DNA from: Dongia rigui
GTDB lineage: Bacteria; Pseudomonadota; Alphaproteobacteria; Dongiales; Dongiaceae
Length of the DNA: 64,000 bases
Assembly (NCBI RefSeq): GCF_034044635.1
Contig: NZ_JAXCLX010000001.1
Span: forward strand, 2,108,001 to 2,172,000
Reading direction: 5' to 3'
Positions 17,096 through 26,668 of this stretch are shown one piece after another. The notes under the pieces were generated by a model that was given only the letters and a program-made list of their open reading frames with translations, was not told where the DNA came from and ran no database searches. The translations under genes were made by a program, and so were the position numbers. Every line of letters begins with the position of its first letter. Position 1 is the first letter of the stretch.

Positions 17096-18880
17096 TTAAG
17101 CTGACAGAATGCGCTGGCCGACGGTCCAGGGGCGGTCGAATTGCGGGCGGCCGTAATGATAGCCCTGCAGATAGTGGACGCCGGCCTGGATAAGAACCTG
17201 AGCATCGGCCTCGTTCTCGACGAATTCGGCGACCGTCTCCAGGCCGAAGGTGCCGGCAAGGCCCATCAGATTGCGGATGAAAAGCTGCTGGTCGACATTG
17301 TTGGCAAGGTTCCGCACGAACGAGCCGTCGATCTTCACCAGATCGACGGTGAGCGCTTTCAAATGCCGGAAGCTGGTAAAGCCGGCGCCGAAATCGTCGA
17401 TGGCAACGCGGCAGCCGACATCGCGCACGACGTTGACGAAGCGCGCCGATTCCTCGATGTCGTGAAGCGCCGCCGTCTCGGTGATTTCCACAATCAGGCG
17501 CGGGGCGATGGCGGGCGTTGATTTCACCGCGGCGATCAGCGCCCGCAGCCAGGATTGATCGGTGGCGGTAAGGCCGGAGATGTTGAGCGAGAGAACGGCC
17601 GCCGGATCCTTGCGCAATTCCTCGACCGTCATGTCGAGCACGTAGCGATCGAGGAGGCGCGTCATGCCCAGCTGCTCGACCACGGGAATGAAGGCGCCGG
17701 CGGGCAGAATCTCGCCCTTCAGGTCCTTCATGCGCAGCAGGCATTCGTATTTCGAGACCGTCATCGATTGGGCGTGGATGATCGGCTGGTAGGTGAAGAT
17801 CAGGCGCTGGTCGCGCATCGCCTGTTGGACCTGGGTGCCGATATCCATGGCGCGGCGATGCAGCAGGGTCTGCTGTTCAGACGGCCGATAGACATTATAG
17901 CAGCAGCGCCCGGCCTTCTTGGCGTAAGTGAGCGCCGATTCGGCCTTGGTCATCACCTCATAGGCGGTGTTGACGAGGCCCGGGAACAGCACGCAGCCGA
18001 TCGAAACGGTGATGGGGATCGACTGGCCGTCGATCTCGATCGCCTGTTCGCGCATCGACTGGATGATGCGATCCATGCAACCCACGACGCATTCCTCGGG
18101 GCAATTGGTCAGCAGCACGCCGAAGCGGTCGCCCCCTAGGCGTCCGATGACGTCGGAGGCGCGCAGCGTGCGGTCGAGCCTTTGCCCGATCGCCACCAGC
18201 ACGGCATCGCCGATCTCATAGCCATAGGCGTTGTTGACCATGGCGAGCTTGTCGACACCGATGACCAGGAAGGCACCGTCAACCTTGAAGCGCCGCGAGA
18301 AGGAGAGGGCGTGTTCCAACTCGTCGCGCAGGCGCGCGCGGTTGAAATGGCCGGTCAGCTCATCGTAATTGGCAATGCGCTCAAGGCGGGCTTCGTTCTG
18401 CTTCCTCTGCGTGATGATGCGCATGACGCCGGACATCGCGACCGGCATGCCATTGGCATCGATCTCGACCCGGCCGCGGTCATGCACCCAGATGACGACA
18501 CCCTGGCCGTTGCGCACACGGTATTCGCAATCGTAATTGTCGCCCTGGCTGAAATGGTCGGAGAGGGCCTTGAGGCGCCGGGGCAGATCTTCCGGATGGA
18601 TGCGGTTGTTGAAGCCATGACCGCTGGCGATCGCGTTTTCGCCTTCGCCCAACACTTCCTCGATCTCGCCTGCCCAATTGAGGCGGTCCGAGAGGATGTC
18701 CCATTTGTACAGGATATCGCCGGAAGCGCCGATGGCGTTCCGTACCCAATCCTGGGCTGATTCCGTGCCGGAATCGATGTGCGGCAAGCTCTGGGCCGTC
18801 TCCGGCGCCAGGGAAGTCAAACCTTGCTCGCTCCTCAAAGCCGTCACGAGCGCCCCTCTGTCGCCGTCACTCGGTACCAT
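17096..18880 (-). CDS. PAS-GGDEF-EAL protein, probable cyclic di-GMP phosphodiesterase
   Basis: A 594-residue cytosolic protein: a PAS domain at about 45-160, a GGDEF domain at 165-335 and an EAL domain at 345-590. The GGDEF active site is GGDRF (249-253), with the catalytic Glu replaced by Arg, so cyclase activity is unlikely. The EAL site is ECL (379-381) and keeps NIS, ITET, IDDFGAGF, VKIDGSFV and the EFVE segment, so it should be competent for c-di-GMP hydrolysis. The GGDEF may serve as a GTP-sensing regulator of the EAL domain, as in similar proteins. It lowers c-di-GMP and would favour motility over attachment. Confidence 0.85.
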   Translation of the reverse strand: MVPSDGDRGALVTALRSEQGLTSLAPETAQSLPHIDSGTESAQDWVRNAIGASGDILYKWDILSDRLNWAGEIEEVLGEGENAIASGHGFNNRIHPEDLPRRLKALSDHFSQGDNYDCEYRVRNGQGVVIWVHDRGRVEIDANGMPVAMSGVMRIITQRKQNEARLERIANYDELTGHFNRARLRDELEHALSFSRRFKVDGAFLVIGVDKLAMVNNAYGYEIGDAVLVAIGQRLDRTLRASDVIGRLGGDRFGVLLTNCPEECVVGCMDRIIQSMREQAIEIDGQSIPITVSIGCVLFPGLVNTAYEVMTKAESALTYAKKAGRCCYNVYRPSEQQTLLHRRAMDIGTQVQQAMRDQRLIFTYQPIIHAQSMTVSKYECLLRMKDLKGEILPAGAFIPVVEQLGMTRLLDRYVLDMTVEELRKDPAAVLSLNISGLTATDQSWLRALIAAVKSTPAIAPRLIVEITETAALHDIEESARFVNVVRDVGCRVAIDDFGAGFTSFRHLKALTVDLVKIDGSFVRNLANNVDQQLFIRNLMGLAGTFGLETVAEFVENEADAQVLIQAGVHYLQGYHYGRPQFDRPWTVGQRILSA

Positions 18881-19166
18881 CGGCCGACCCTAGCGCCAGA
18901 GTCTAAACAAAGTCCTAAAACCTGACTGATTGGGCATTTTTCCGGGCGAAGGGCATTTGCCGCAGGCGGCACAAGGCCGGCTCCGGCGGCTCCCCGGTCG
19001 GGTCGATCTAACATGGTAAATATCTGGTAAATTTAGTTAAATTCGTCACGGAGTCGCACGATGATGTGATCAGATTCTTTGTGCCGACCCTTGAAGCGGC
19101 TTGTCCCTCAATCCAATTTATCTAAAATTCTATCTATCTTCGACGAAGGGGGAAAGCTCCGTCCGC
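18881..19166. promoter_or_regulatory. AT-rich divergent intergenic region with helically phased repeats
   Basis: The region separates the PAS-GGDEF-EAL gene from a hypothetical gene on the other strand. TGGTAAAT occurs at 19014-19021 and again at 19025-19032, an 11-base period, followed by a third related unit TTAGTTAAAT. Such phased direct repeats often bind an activator, but no factor can be named. No gene is seen within it. Confidence 0.35.
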
Positions 19167-19661
19167 ATGGCCGAGATCGGTCCGCTGTTGCTGCCACCGC
19201 CCGCCGTCTATAGCGGCCGGTCAGTCGCGCCCGCGCGCGGCGCTTCGGGTGGCCGACAGAGCGGCGACGACAGCGCCTACCTCGCGACCGTCGATGCGAC
19301 GGCCGATGCCACTGGCGGCGGCGCCAAGGCCAAGCAGTTCCGCTTTCGCGTCCTCGATGGCGGGCGCAGCGACACGCTGGGCAATGCCGAACTGCCGGCA
19401 ACCAGCCGCCAGCCCGACGCGGCCGACGACACCAGCCGGGCAGCCCTTGGCCGCGAGGGCAATGCGGGTGGCGGGAAACAGCTCCCGCTCGGCACGTTTT
19501 CGGCGCCCTTTATGGCCCAGCTCATCGCCCAGGAACAGCTGCAGGCCGGCCTCCACGACCCGCCGATCAAGCAGGCCGACCGCGCCTATCGCCAGGCCGG
19601 CGGCGAACCGGCCCTCAACGACCCCGACAACAGCGTCGCCCGCTTCAAGATCGCGGTCTGA
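19167..19661 (+). CDS. Uncharacterized 164-residue protein
   Basis: Starts MAEIGPLLLPPPAVYSGRSV. The protein is Gly/Ala/Ser-rich and probably largely disordered up to about residue 105, with a more ordered end: LPLGTFSAPFMAQLIAQEQLQAGLHDPP and QADRAYRQAGGEPAL. There is no signal peptide or membrane segment. The start is uncertain, since the nearest purine-rich stretch (GGGGGA) lies about 14 bases upstream. It stands alone and ends just before a GC-rich repeat. The C-terminal AYRQAG pattern recalls short proteins of flagellar or secretion clusters, but nothing around it supports this. Confidence 0.5.
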   Translation: MAEIGPLLLPPPAVYSGRSVAPARGASGGRQSGDDSAYLATVDATADATGGGAKAKQFRFRVLDGGRSDTLGNAELPATSRQPDAADDTSRAALGREGNAGGGKQLPLGTFSAPFMAQLIAQEQLQAGLHDPPIKQADRAYRQAGGEPALNDPDNSVARFKIAV

Positions 19662-19668
19662 GTAAGCG

Positions 19669-19804
19669 CCCCTCACCCCAACCCCTCTCCCTGCCCGGAG
19701 GCGAAGGCCGACATTTGTCGGCGGTCGGGGCGAGGGGCTTATATGCAGGACTCGCTAGAAACTCCCTCGCCCCGCGCTTGCGGGGAGAGGGCCGGGGTGA
19801 GGGG
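19669..19804. repeat. GC-rich intergenic inverted repeat, copy 1
   Basis: The left arm (CCCCTCACCCCAACCCCTCT) begins 7 bases after the upstream stop and the right arm (CGGGGTGAGGGG at its end) closes the element. Inside are smaller hairpins, including GCCGAC-ATTT-GTCGGC at 19707-19722. The same arm sequence recurs at 22648, 23479 and 27712. The location just after coding regions suggests it also acts as a transcript end or mRNA stabiliser. Confidence 0.75.
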
Positions 19805-19885
19805 TCGTTCCGCCAATCGGGATAGGCGTCTGCGCAGTGAGGGGTGGTTCCGCGAATCACGCTGCCGCCTTACTCTCACTCCTCC

Positions 19886-20239
19886 ATGACACCTTTCGGA
19901 CAGAAGTTGCGCGAGCTCAGGCAGGCCCATGGCCGGCAGCTCAAAGACATGGCCAAGGCCTTGAAGGTCAGCTCGGCCTATCTTTCGGCGCTGGAACACG
20001 GTCACCGGGCGCGGCCCAAGACCGGCTTCGTGCAGCAGGTCGCCGCCTATTTCAACCTCGCCTGGGATGAAGTCGACGACCTGAAGGCGCTGGCCGATCT
20101 TTCCGACCCCAAGGTCAGCATCGATACCGGCGGCCTGTCGCCGCTGGCCACGGAACTGGCCAATCGCCTGGCCAAGCGAATCGGCGATCTCGATACGGCA
20201 ACGCTCGCCAGCCTCAACGAGCAATTGAAGCCGAAATAG
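19886..20239 (+). CDS. XRE-family HTH regulator
   Basis: A 117-residue protein with an N-terminal Cro/CI-type helix-turn-helix (residues 1-65: GQKLRELRQAHGRQLKDMAK, then VSSAYLSALEHGHRARP) and a short helical C-terminus. The motif GQKLRELR with Q-L-K-D-M-A is typical of stand-alone XRE regulators. No Shine-Dalgarno sequence precedes the ATG at 19886 (upstream bases are pyrimidine-rich, CTCACTCCTCC), so the message may be leaderless or poorly translated. It lies just after a repeat and ahead of ampG. The target is unknown. Confidence 0.75.
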   Translation: MTPFGQKLRELRQAHGRQLKDMAKALKVSSAYLSALEHGHRARPKTGFVQQVAAYFNLAWDEVDDLKALADLSDPKVSIDTGGLSPLATELANRLAKRIGDLDTATLASLNEQLKPK

Positions 20240-20306
20240 CTTTCATCCAGCATGCGAACCGGTCGAACCCCCGAGTCGTCGGCAACACTATTTCCAAGGT
20301 CAACAT

Positions 20307-21592
<1,286 letters not shown>

Positions 21593-21596
<4 letters not shown>

Positions 21597-21886
21597 AACC
21601 AATCGTCGCCATCACCTATTGCACGCAGTGCCGCTGGCTGCTGCGGGCCGGGTGGACGGCGCAGGAGCTGCTCGTGACCTTTGAGGACGAGCTGGGCGGT
21701 GTGACGCTTGTTCCAGGCACCGGCGGCATCTTCGAGGTGACGGTCGATGGCGCGCTGGTGTGGTCGCGTAAAGGCGAGGGCCGCTTTCCCGAACTCAAGG
21801 AATTGAAGCAGCGCGTCCGCGATATCGTGTCACCGGAGCGACCGCTGGGGCATTCAGACAAGTCCCATTCGGACACCGACGCGTGA
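21593..21886 (+). CDS. SelT/SelW/SelH (Rdx) family protein with CxxC
   Basis: A 97-residue thioredoxin-like protein starting MKPIVAITYCTQCRWLLRAGW. The CTQC motif at residues 10-13 replaces the CxxU of the selenoprotein W relatives. The conserved GTGGIFEVTVDG lies in the middle, and the C-terminus is a family-typical variable tail. Its start overlaps the stop of ampG by 4 bases (ATGA), indicating cotranslation. The family is thought to take part in thiol redox, but bacterial members lack a firm role. Confidence 0.85.
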
Positions 21887-22038
21887 CCTAACCGTGACCT
21901 GTCGCGCCGCTGACAATTTCGTGAGCGAGGTTCGTCGAATTTTCACGCCACTGCCCCATTTCCGCCCCGATTGAAGACGAGTCTGCGGGCCGTCGCGAAT
22001 CACGCGATGAACATGCCTACCAGGGAAGGGGATTTCCC

Positions 22039-22611
22039 ATGCAGCTCCTCCGTCAGACCTTCTTCTTCCTGCGCCATGGCGAGACCGATTGGAACCGCAT
22101 CGGCCTCGTGCAGGGCCAGGTCAACATGCCCTTGAACGGCACCGGCCTTGCCCAGGCGCGCGCCGCCCGCGAGATTCTGCGCGACCAGAATATCGGCACG
22201 ATCTGCACCAGCCCCTTGGACCGCGCGGCGCTGACCGCCGATATCGTTGCCACCGGTCTCCATATTCCGGTGAAGGAGATTGCAGCGCTGAAGGAATGCA
22301 GCTTCGGCGAGCGCGAAGGTCACCCCAAAGGCCCCTGGTACGACGCCTGGCGCCATGGCGAGACGCCGCGCGGGGCCGAACGCTTCAGCCATTTCATGGA
22401 ACGGGCGCTCGATGGCATCAACGAGGCCCTGCGCAACCCCGGCCCGGTCCTCATCGTCGCCCATGGCGGTATCTACTGGGCGATCGAGCGTTTTGCAGGG
22501 CTGGCGCGGCGCGAGCGCATCCCCAATGGCGTGCCGCTCTTCCACTGCCCCCCACCCAAGCCGCTCTTGCCCTGGCAGATGGCCAAGCTGGGCGGGTTTG
22601 CGGCAGCTTAG
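22039..22611 (+). CDS. Histidine phosphatase family protein
   Basis: A 190-residue phosphoglycerate-mutase-like protein. The catalytic RHGET (residues 12-16, FFLRHGETDWN), the second-Arg region TSPLDRAALTADIV, the catalytic acid in KECSFGEREGHPKG and the second His in VLIVAHGGIYWAI are all present. It should dephosphorylate a small phosphometabolite; the substrate is unknown. The ATG at 22039 is preceded by GGGAAGGGGATT. It is monocistronic and followed by a GC-rich repeat. Confidence 0.87.
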   Translation: MQLLRQTFFFLRHGETDWNRIGLVQGQVNMPLNGTGLAQARAAREILRDQNIGTICTSPLDRAALTADIVATGLHIPVKEIAALKECSFGEREGHPKGPWYDAWRHGETPRGAERFSHFMERALDGINEALRNPGPVLIVAHGGIYWAIERFAGLARRERIPNGVPLFHCPPPKPLLPWQMAKLGGFAAA

Positions 22612-22647
22612 TAAGTTAAATCAAATAGTTATAGTGTGGCAATGTTA

Positions 22648-22748
22648 ACCCTCTCCCCTCGTGGGAGAGGGCAGGGTGAGGGGTTCTATCATCCGGCCCG
22701 GTCCATCCACCCCTCACCCCAACCCCTCTCCCGCGAGGGGAGAGGGGT
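22648..22748. repeat. GC-rich intergenic repeat, copy 2
   Basis: Two hairpin units face each other. The first (22648-22684) is CCCTCTCCC-CTCGT-GGGAGAGGG followed by CAGGGTGAGGGG; the second (22710-22748) opens with CCCCTCACCCCAACCCCTCT and closes with GGGGAGAGGGG. The arms are those of the copies at 19669 and 27712. It lies between the histidine phosphatase and leuD. Confidence 0.75.
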
Positions 22749-22861
22749 TGAGCGGCCATCGCCTCGCCCCCCAATCTTGCACCCGCTTCCCCCACGTGAC
22801 ATAACACCCGCCGCCCGTTCCGGCATGTCGTCCGGGACCCCTGGGAACAAGTTGGCGGACC

Positions 22862-23473
22862 ATGGAAAAATTCACCAAGCTCAGCGGGATCGCAGCACCA
22901 ATGCCGATCCGCAATGTCGACACCGACATGATCATCCCGAAGCAGTTTCTCAAAACCATCAAGCGTACGGGTCTCGGCAAGAACCTGTTCGACGAGATGC
23001 GCTACACGCCCGATGGCAAAGAGATTCCGGACTTTGTCCTCAACAAGCCGCAATATCGCAAGGCGCAGATCCTGGTCGCCGGCGACAATTTCGGCTGCGG
23101 CTCGTCGCGCGAGCATGCCCCCTGGGCGCTCGCCGATTTCGGCATCCGCTGCATCATTTCGACGAGCTTTGCCGACATCTTCTATAACAACTGCTTCAAG
23201 AACGGCATCCTGCCGATCAAGGTGAGCAAGGAAGACGTTGCCAAGCTGATGGACGACGCCGAGCGCGGCGCCAATGCGGTGGTCTCGGTCGATCTGGAGA
23301 CGCAGGAGATCAAAGGCCCCGATGGCGGCACGATCAAGTTCGAGGTCGACGCCTTCCGCAAGCACTGCCTGCTCAATGGCCTCGACGATATCGGCCTCAC
23401 GCTGCAGAAGAAGGATGCCATGGAATCCTTCGAGACGAAGAACAAGCTCAGCCAGCCCTGGCTGTGGAACTGA
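22862..23473 (+). CDS. leuD: 3-isopropylmalate dehydratase, small subunit
   Basis: A 203-residue LeuD. Landmarks are [16 protein letters not shown] near the N-terminus and the swivel-domain motif [17 protein letters not shown] at residues about 76-92. With the Fe-S large subunit LeuC it isomerises 2- to 3-isopropylmalate in leucine biosynthesis. leuB follows after 200 bases of repeat sequence, so the two may form a leucine unit; leuC is not in this window. The ATG at 22862 is the natural start, although the ribosome-binding site is weak. Confidence 0.95.
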   Translation: MEKFTKLSGIAAPMPIRNVDTDMIIPKQFLKTIKRTGLGKNLFDEMRYTPDGKEIPDFVLNKPQYRKAQILVAGDNFGCGSSREHAPWALADFGIRCIISTSFADIFYNNCFKNGILPIKVSKEDVAKLMDDAERGANAVVSVDLETQEIKGPDGGTIKFEVDAFRKHCLLNGLDDIGLTLQKKDAMESFETKNKLSQPWLWN

Positions 23474-23478
23474 ATTAG

Positions 23479-23635
23479 CCCCCCCTCTCCCCCACCCTCC
23501 CCCACGTTGGGGGGAGGGAGTCCGGCCGAGTTCGCTACGCGCATCGCGTTCAAGCTGGTTCTGATCCCCTCCCCCCACCCGTCGACAGATGTCGACATTC
23601 GTCGACGGTGGGGGGAGGGTTAGGGAGAGGGGGCC
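23479..23635. repeat. GC-rich intergenic repeat, copy 3, with GTCGAC hairpin module
   Basis: A left hairpin (CCCTCCCCC-ACGTT-GGGGGGAGGG region, about 23496-23519) and a right hairpin (CCCCTCCCCCCACCC ... GGTGGGGGGAGGG) enclose unique sequence. The right loop carries GTCGAC-AGAT-GTCGAC-ATTC-GTCGACGG at 23581-23608, a version of the module in copies 4 and 5. It fills most of the leuD-leuB gap. Confidence 0.7.
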
Positions 23636-23671
23636 TTTCATTCGACCCGATCCCGACTTAGAGAAGCAGAC

Positions 23672-24787
23672 ATGTCCAGCAATTCGAAGAAGATCCTGAT
23701 CCTGGCCGGCGACGGCATCGGCCCTGAAGTCATGGGCGAAGTGAAGCGCACGCTCGGCTGGTTCGAGAAGCGCCGCGGCAGCGGCTTCGAAACGGAAGAC
23801 GGCCTGGTCGGCGGCTGCTCGTTCGACAAGCATGGGGTCCCCTTGACCGACGAAACGATGCAGAAGGCGATCGACGCCGATGCGGTGCTCCTCGGCGCCG
23901 TCGGTGGGCCTAAATGGGACAACCTGCCGTTCAAGGACAAGCCGGAACGCGGCCTGCTGCGCTTGCGCAAAGACATGGAGCTGTTCGCGAACCTGCGTCC
24001 GGCCCTCGTCTTCGATGCGCTCGCCGAAGCCTCGTCGCTGAAGACCGAGCTGGTCAAGGGCCTCGACATCATGATCGTGCGCGAGCTGACCGGCGGTGTC
24101 TATTTCGGCAGCCCCCGCGGCATCGAGACCCTGCCCAATGGCGAGCGTCGCGGCATCAACACCCAGGTCTATACGACCAGCGAGATCCAGCGCGTGGCGC
24201 GTGTGGCCTTTGAACTTGCCCGTAAGCGCGGCAACAAGCTGTGCTCGGTCGAAAAGGCCAATGTCATGGAATCCGGCGTGCTGTGGCGCGAGGAAGTGCA
24301 GAAGCTGGGCGACACGGAATACAAGGACGTGCAGCTTTCCCACATGTATGCCGACAACTGCGCCATGCAGCTGGTGCGCCAGCCCAAGCAGTTCGACGTC
24401 ATCGTCACCGACAATCTGTTCGGCGATCTCCTCTCCGATTGCGCGGCGATGCTCACCGGTTCCTTGGGCATGTTGCCCTCGGCCAGCCTCGGCGCAGCCG
24501 ATAAGGGCGGCAAGCGCAAGGCGCTTTACGAGCCGGTGCATGGGTCTGCCCCCGACATCGCCGGCCAGGGCAAGGCCAATCCGCTCGCTTGCCTGCTCTC
24601 GCTCTCGATGATGCTGCGCTATTCCTTCGACCAGGGCGAAGATGCCGACCTTCTCGAGAAAGCCGCCAACAACGTCGTCGCCAAGGGCTTCCGTACCGGC
24701 GACATCATGGCGCCGGGCTGCACGCTGGTCGGTACCAAGGAGATGGGCGACGAGATCCTCAAGGAACTCGACCGCCTCGCGGCTTGA
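23672..24787 (+). CDS. leuB: 3-isopropylmalate dehydrogenase
   Basis: A 371-residue LeuB, the NAD-dependent oxidative decarboxylase giving 2-ketoisocaproate for leucine. Visible motifs are [11 protein letters not shown] at the N-terminus, the substrate-binding [13 protein letters not shown] and [10 protein letters not shown], metal-ligand aspartates in [16 protein letters not shown], and the NAD-binding [20 protein letters not shown]. The length is typical. It follows leuD across a repeat and ends at a strong terminator. Confidence 0.96.
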   Translation: MSSNSKKILILAGDGIGPEVMGEVKRTLGWFEKRRGSGFETEDGLVGGCSFDKHGVPLTDETMQKAIDADAVLLGAVGGPKWDNLPFKDKPERGLLRLRKDMELFANLRPALVFDALAEASSLKTELVKGLDIMIVRELTGGVYFGSPRGIETLPNGERRGINTQVYTTSEIQRVARVAFELARKRGNKLCSVEKANVMESGVLWREEVQKLGDTEYKDVQLSHMYADNCAMQLVRQPKQFDVIVTDNLFGDLLSDCAAMLTGSLGMLPSASLGAADKGGKRKALYEPVHGSAPDIAGQGKANPLACLLSLSMMLRYSFDQGEDADLLEKAANNVVAKGFRTGDIMAPGCTLVGTKEMGDEILKELDRLAA

Positions 24788-24814
24788 ACCCTTAAGATCC
24801 GTTCCAAGTGTGAA

Positions 24815-24848
24815 AAAAACGCCGGAGGCCCACGCCGCCGGCGTTTTT
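24815..24848 (+). terminator. Rho-independent terminator after leuB
   Basis: AAAAACGCCGG pairs with CCGGCGTTTTT around a 12-base interior, ending in a T-run, 28 bases after the leuB stop. Confidence 0.85.
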
Positions 24849-24962
24849 CATTTGTCCTTGCACGTGCGTCATTCCAAGGCTCATCATCTTGTTCTGACGG
24901 AACCACCGCCCCATCTTAAAGGTTGAGAGCTGACACGCCTCATGGCCGGCCGCATGACCGGA

Positions 24963-24976
24963 TTGATCTTGATCAA
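24963..24976 (+). promoter_or_regulatory. FNR/FixK-type box upstream of the universal stress protein gene
   Basis: TTGAT-CTTG-ATCAA is a perfect match to the consensus TTGAT-N4-ATCAA bound by FNR, ANR and FixK. Its centre is about 73 bases upstream of the USP start, leaving room for a class II promoter and a short leader, with a -10-like TATCTG at 25011. It implies induction of the downstream gene at low oxygen. Confidence 0.7.
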
Positions 24977-25042
24977 CCCGGCCAGCCTGGGCCGACGCCA
25001 CACTGATCGTTATCTGCAGCAGAAATTCCGGGAGTCACCGCC

Positions 25043-25924
25043 ATGGCTATTCGACATATCCTCGTGCCGCTGTTCGGTTATGACGGCGACCGCACCTCGC
25101 TCGACGCCGCCCTGGTCGTCGCCAAGCGACACGGCGCCCACATTGCCGTGCTGCATGTCGAGACGGACCCGCTGGAACAGACGCCGCTGATGGTCGATGT
25201 CGGCGTCGCCATCACCGAACTGGTCGAAGCGGCCGAGCGCCATGCCGCGCACCGCGCCAAGAATGCGGCGAAGACCTTCGCCGATTGGCAAGCTGCGAGC
25301 GGCACGCCGATCGACGGTGCGCCCAGCGTGCGGCCCGCCGTCACCACCGCCTATCTTAATGTGAAGGGCAATGAGGAAGACCTGATCAGCCGCTATGGCC
25401 GGCTGACGGATCTCGTCGTGCTGGCGCGCCCGAAGAAGAACGAGGCGGCCGATCTCATCGCCGTGCGTATCGAGGATGTGTTGTTTGGTGCCGGCCGGCC
25501 GGTCCTGTTGGTGCCCAACGGCATGTCGGCCGAAGCACTGTCGCATATCGAGGACGGCCCGGCGCTGGTCGCCTGGAACGGCAGCATCGAGGCGACGCGC
25601 GCTGTCACTGCTGGCCTCGATCTCATCAAGGCCATGGGCAAAGTCCGCGTCCTCTCCATCAAGGAAGGCAAGCGCGACCCGCATCCCTCGGGCGATCTCA
25701 CCCACTTCCTGGCCTGGCACGGCATTTCGGCCAGTGTGGGCGAAGCACCGACCGATACCCATAAGGCGACCGCCGACCATTTCCTCAGCGCTGCGCGCGA
25801 CGCCAAGGCGACGCTCATCGTCATGGGCGCCTATAGCCATGGCCGCCTGCGCCAGCTAGTCTTGGGCGGTGTCACCAGCCACATGATCGATGCCGCTGAT
25901 TTGCCCGTGCTCATGGCGCACTAG
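25043..25924 (+). CDS. Tandem universal stress protein
   Basis: A 293-residue protein of two UspA-like domains (1-150 and 155-293). The first begins MAIRHILVPLFGYDGDRTSLDAAL; the second ends with LIVMGAYSHGRLRQLVLGGVTSHMI, containing the ATP-binding G-x2-G-x9-G-like loop (GAYSHGRLRQLVLGG), while the first lacks a complete loop. Such proteins support survival under stress and in oxygen-limited growth. The FNR box upstream fits that role. GGGAGTCACCGCC precedes the ATG. Cytoplasmic and monocistronic. Confidence 0.87.
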   Translation: MAIRHILVPLFGYDGDRTSLDAALVVAKRHGAHIAVLHVETDPLEQTPLMVDVGVAITELVEAAERHAAHRAKNAAKTFADWQAASGTPIDGAPSVRPAVTTAYLNVKGNEEDLISRYGRLTDLVVLARPKKNEAADLIAVRIEDVLFGAGRPVLLVPNGMSAEALSHIEDGPALVAWNGSIEATRAVTAGLDLIKAMGKVRVLSIKEGKRDPHPSGDLTHFLAWHGISASVGEAPTDTHKATADHFLSAARDAKATLIVMGAYSHGRLRQLVLGGVTSHMIDAADLPVLMAH

Positions 25925-25957
25925 GTCTTGATGGCGCATTGAACGGATGAGGGAAGA

Positions 25958-26263
25958 TTGGGGGCGATTGGGAAATCCATCGTTCTGTCGGCACTCCTGG
26001 TGGCAGGCGCCAGTCTGCCGGCCAGGGCCAATTGCCCCTGTCCCAAATCGCAGATGATCGAGCTCTATGGTTCGGTTTCGATGTATCCCAAGCAGTTGCC
26101 AGGCCCACGCCTCCACCAGCCGCAGCGGGTCCACGTCAAGCCAACCGTGCCGGTAACGACGCTCCCCAGCATGGCAGATGTGGCCAAGGCGATGCCGACG
26201 CCGACACTCGACAAGATGGCGAACCCGCTCCTCTGGGACCCCGTCTTCGTCTCTCGGCAATAA
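25958..26263 (+). CDS. Small exported protein of unknown function
   Basis: About 101 residues from a TTG start at 25958 (ribosome-binding site GAGGGA just upstream). The N-terminus has a clear signal sequence, AIGKSIVLSALLVAGASLPARA, followed by NCPCPKSQMIELYG with a CxC pair after the presumed cleavage. The mature part is Pro/Val-rich (HVKPTVPVTTLP) and about 80 residues. No family is recognised. The TTG start is the main uncertainty; the signal peptide makes a real gene likely. Confidence 0.5.
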   Translation: MGAIGKSIVLSALLVAGASLPARANCPCPKSQMIELYGSVSMYPKQLPGPRLHQPQRVHVKPTVPVTTLPSMADVAKAMPTPTLDKMANPLLWDPVFVSRQ

Positions 26264-26313
26264 AATTGCGCGACTTCCCGAGGCTTTGCGCCAGGCCTGT
26301 GGCGACATGCCTC

Positions 26314-26341
26314 TCGACAAATCCCGCCAGTCCGGTATAAA
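26314..26341 (+). promoter_or_regulatory. Sigma-70-type promoter of a short transcription unit
   Basis: TCGACA (26314-26319) and TATAAA (26336-26341) are separated by 16 bases. A terminator at 26562-26594 closes a unit of about 245 bases, so this promoter is unlikely to serve asd. Confidence 0.5.
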
Positions 26342-26436
26342 AAGCGCCGTTTCGACGGTCCGGCCATCGTTTTGGCGGTCCGTCATTTTGGACAAGGCTG
26401 ATGGCGATGCGCGCTTTTGCGTATGACGAGGCGAAG

Positions 26437-26532
26437 ATGACGGGGACGGCTCTGCCGGCCGCCATGCTCGCCTGCGCCGTTGCCACCACCAAAACCGCCA
26501 CTAAGACCACCGGTAAAACCACCGGCGTCTGA
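26437..26532 (+). CDS. Putative 31-residue peptide
   Basis: ATG at 26437 with GAGGCGAAG directly upstream encodes MTGTALPAAMLACAVATTKT followed by a Thr/Lys-rich tail (ATKTTGKTTGV). An upstream in-frame ATG at 26401 would give 43 residues. The hydrophobic start with LPAAMLAC could be a short signal or lipoprotein-like segment. The promoter before it and the terminator after it support a discrete transcript, which may instead be a small RNA. Translation is unproven. Confidence 0.35.
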   Translation: MTGTALPAAMLACAVATTKTATKTTGKTTGV

Positions 26533-26561
26533 ACGCGGCCATTGGGTTTCCATCCCAGGAC

Positions 26562-26594
26562 AAAGGCCGCAGCAGATGCGGCCTTTTTGTTTTT
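26562..26594 (+). terminator. Rho-independent terminator upstream of asd
   Basis: AAAGGCCGC-AGCAGAT-GCGGCCTTT followed by TTGTTTTT: a perfect 9-bp stem with a T-rich tail. It lies between the 31-codon frame and asd. Confidence 0.85.
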
Positions 26595-26668
26595 GGGCGT
26601 TTGTTAATCGGTTTCCCGCACCAATATCGGTCACGGGCGCCACGTGTGAAGAGAGAAGTGAGGACATC

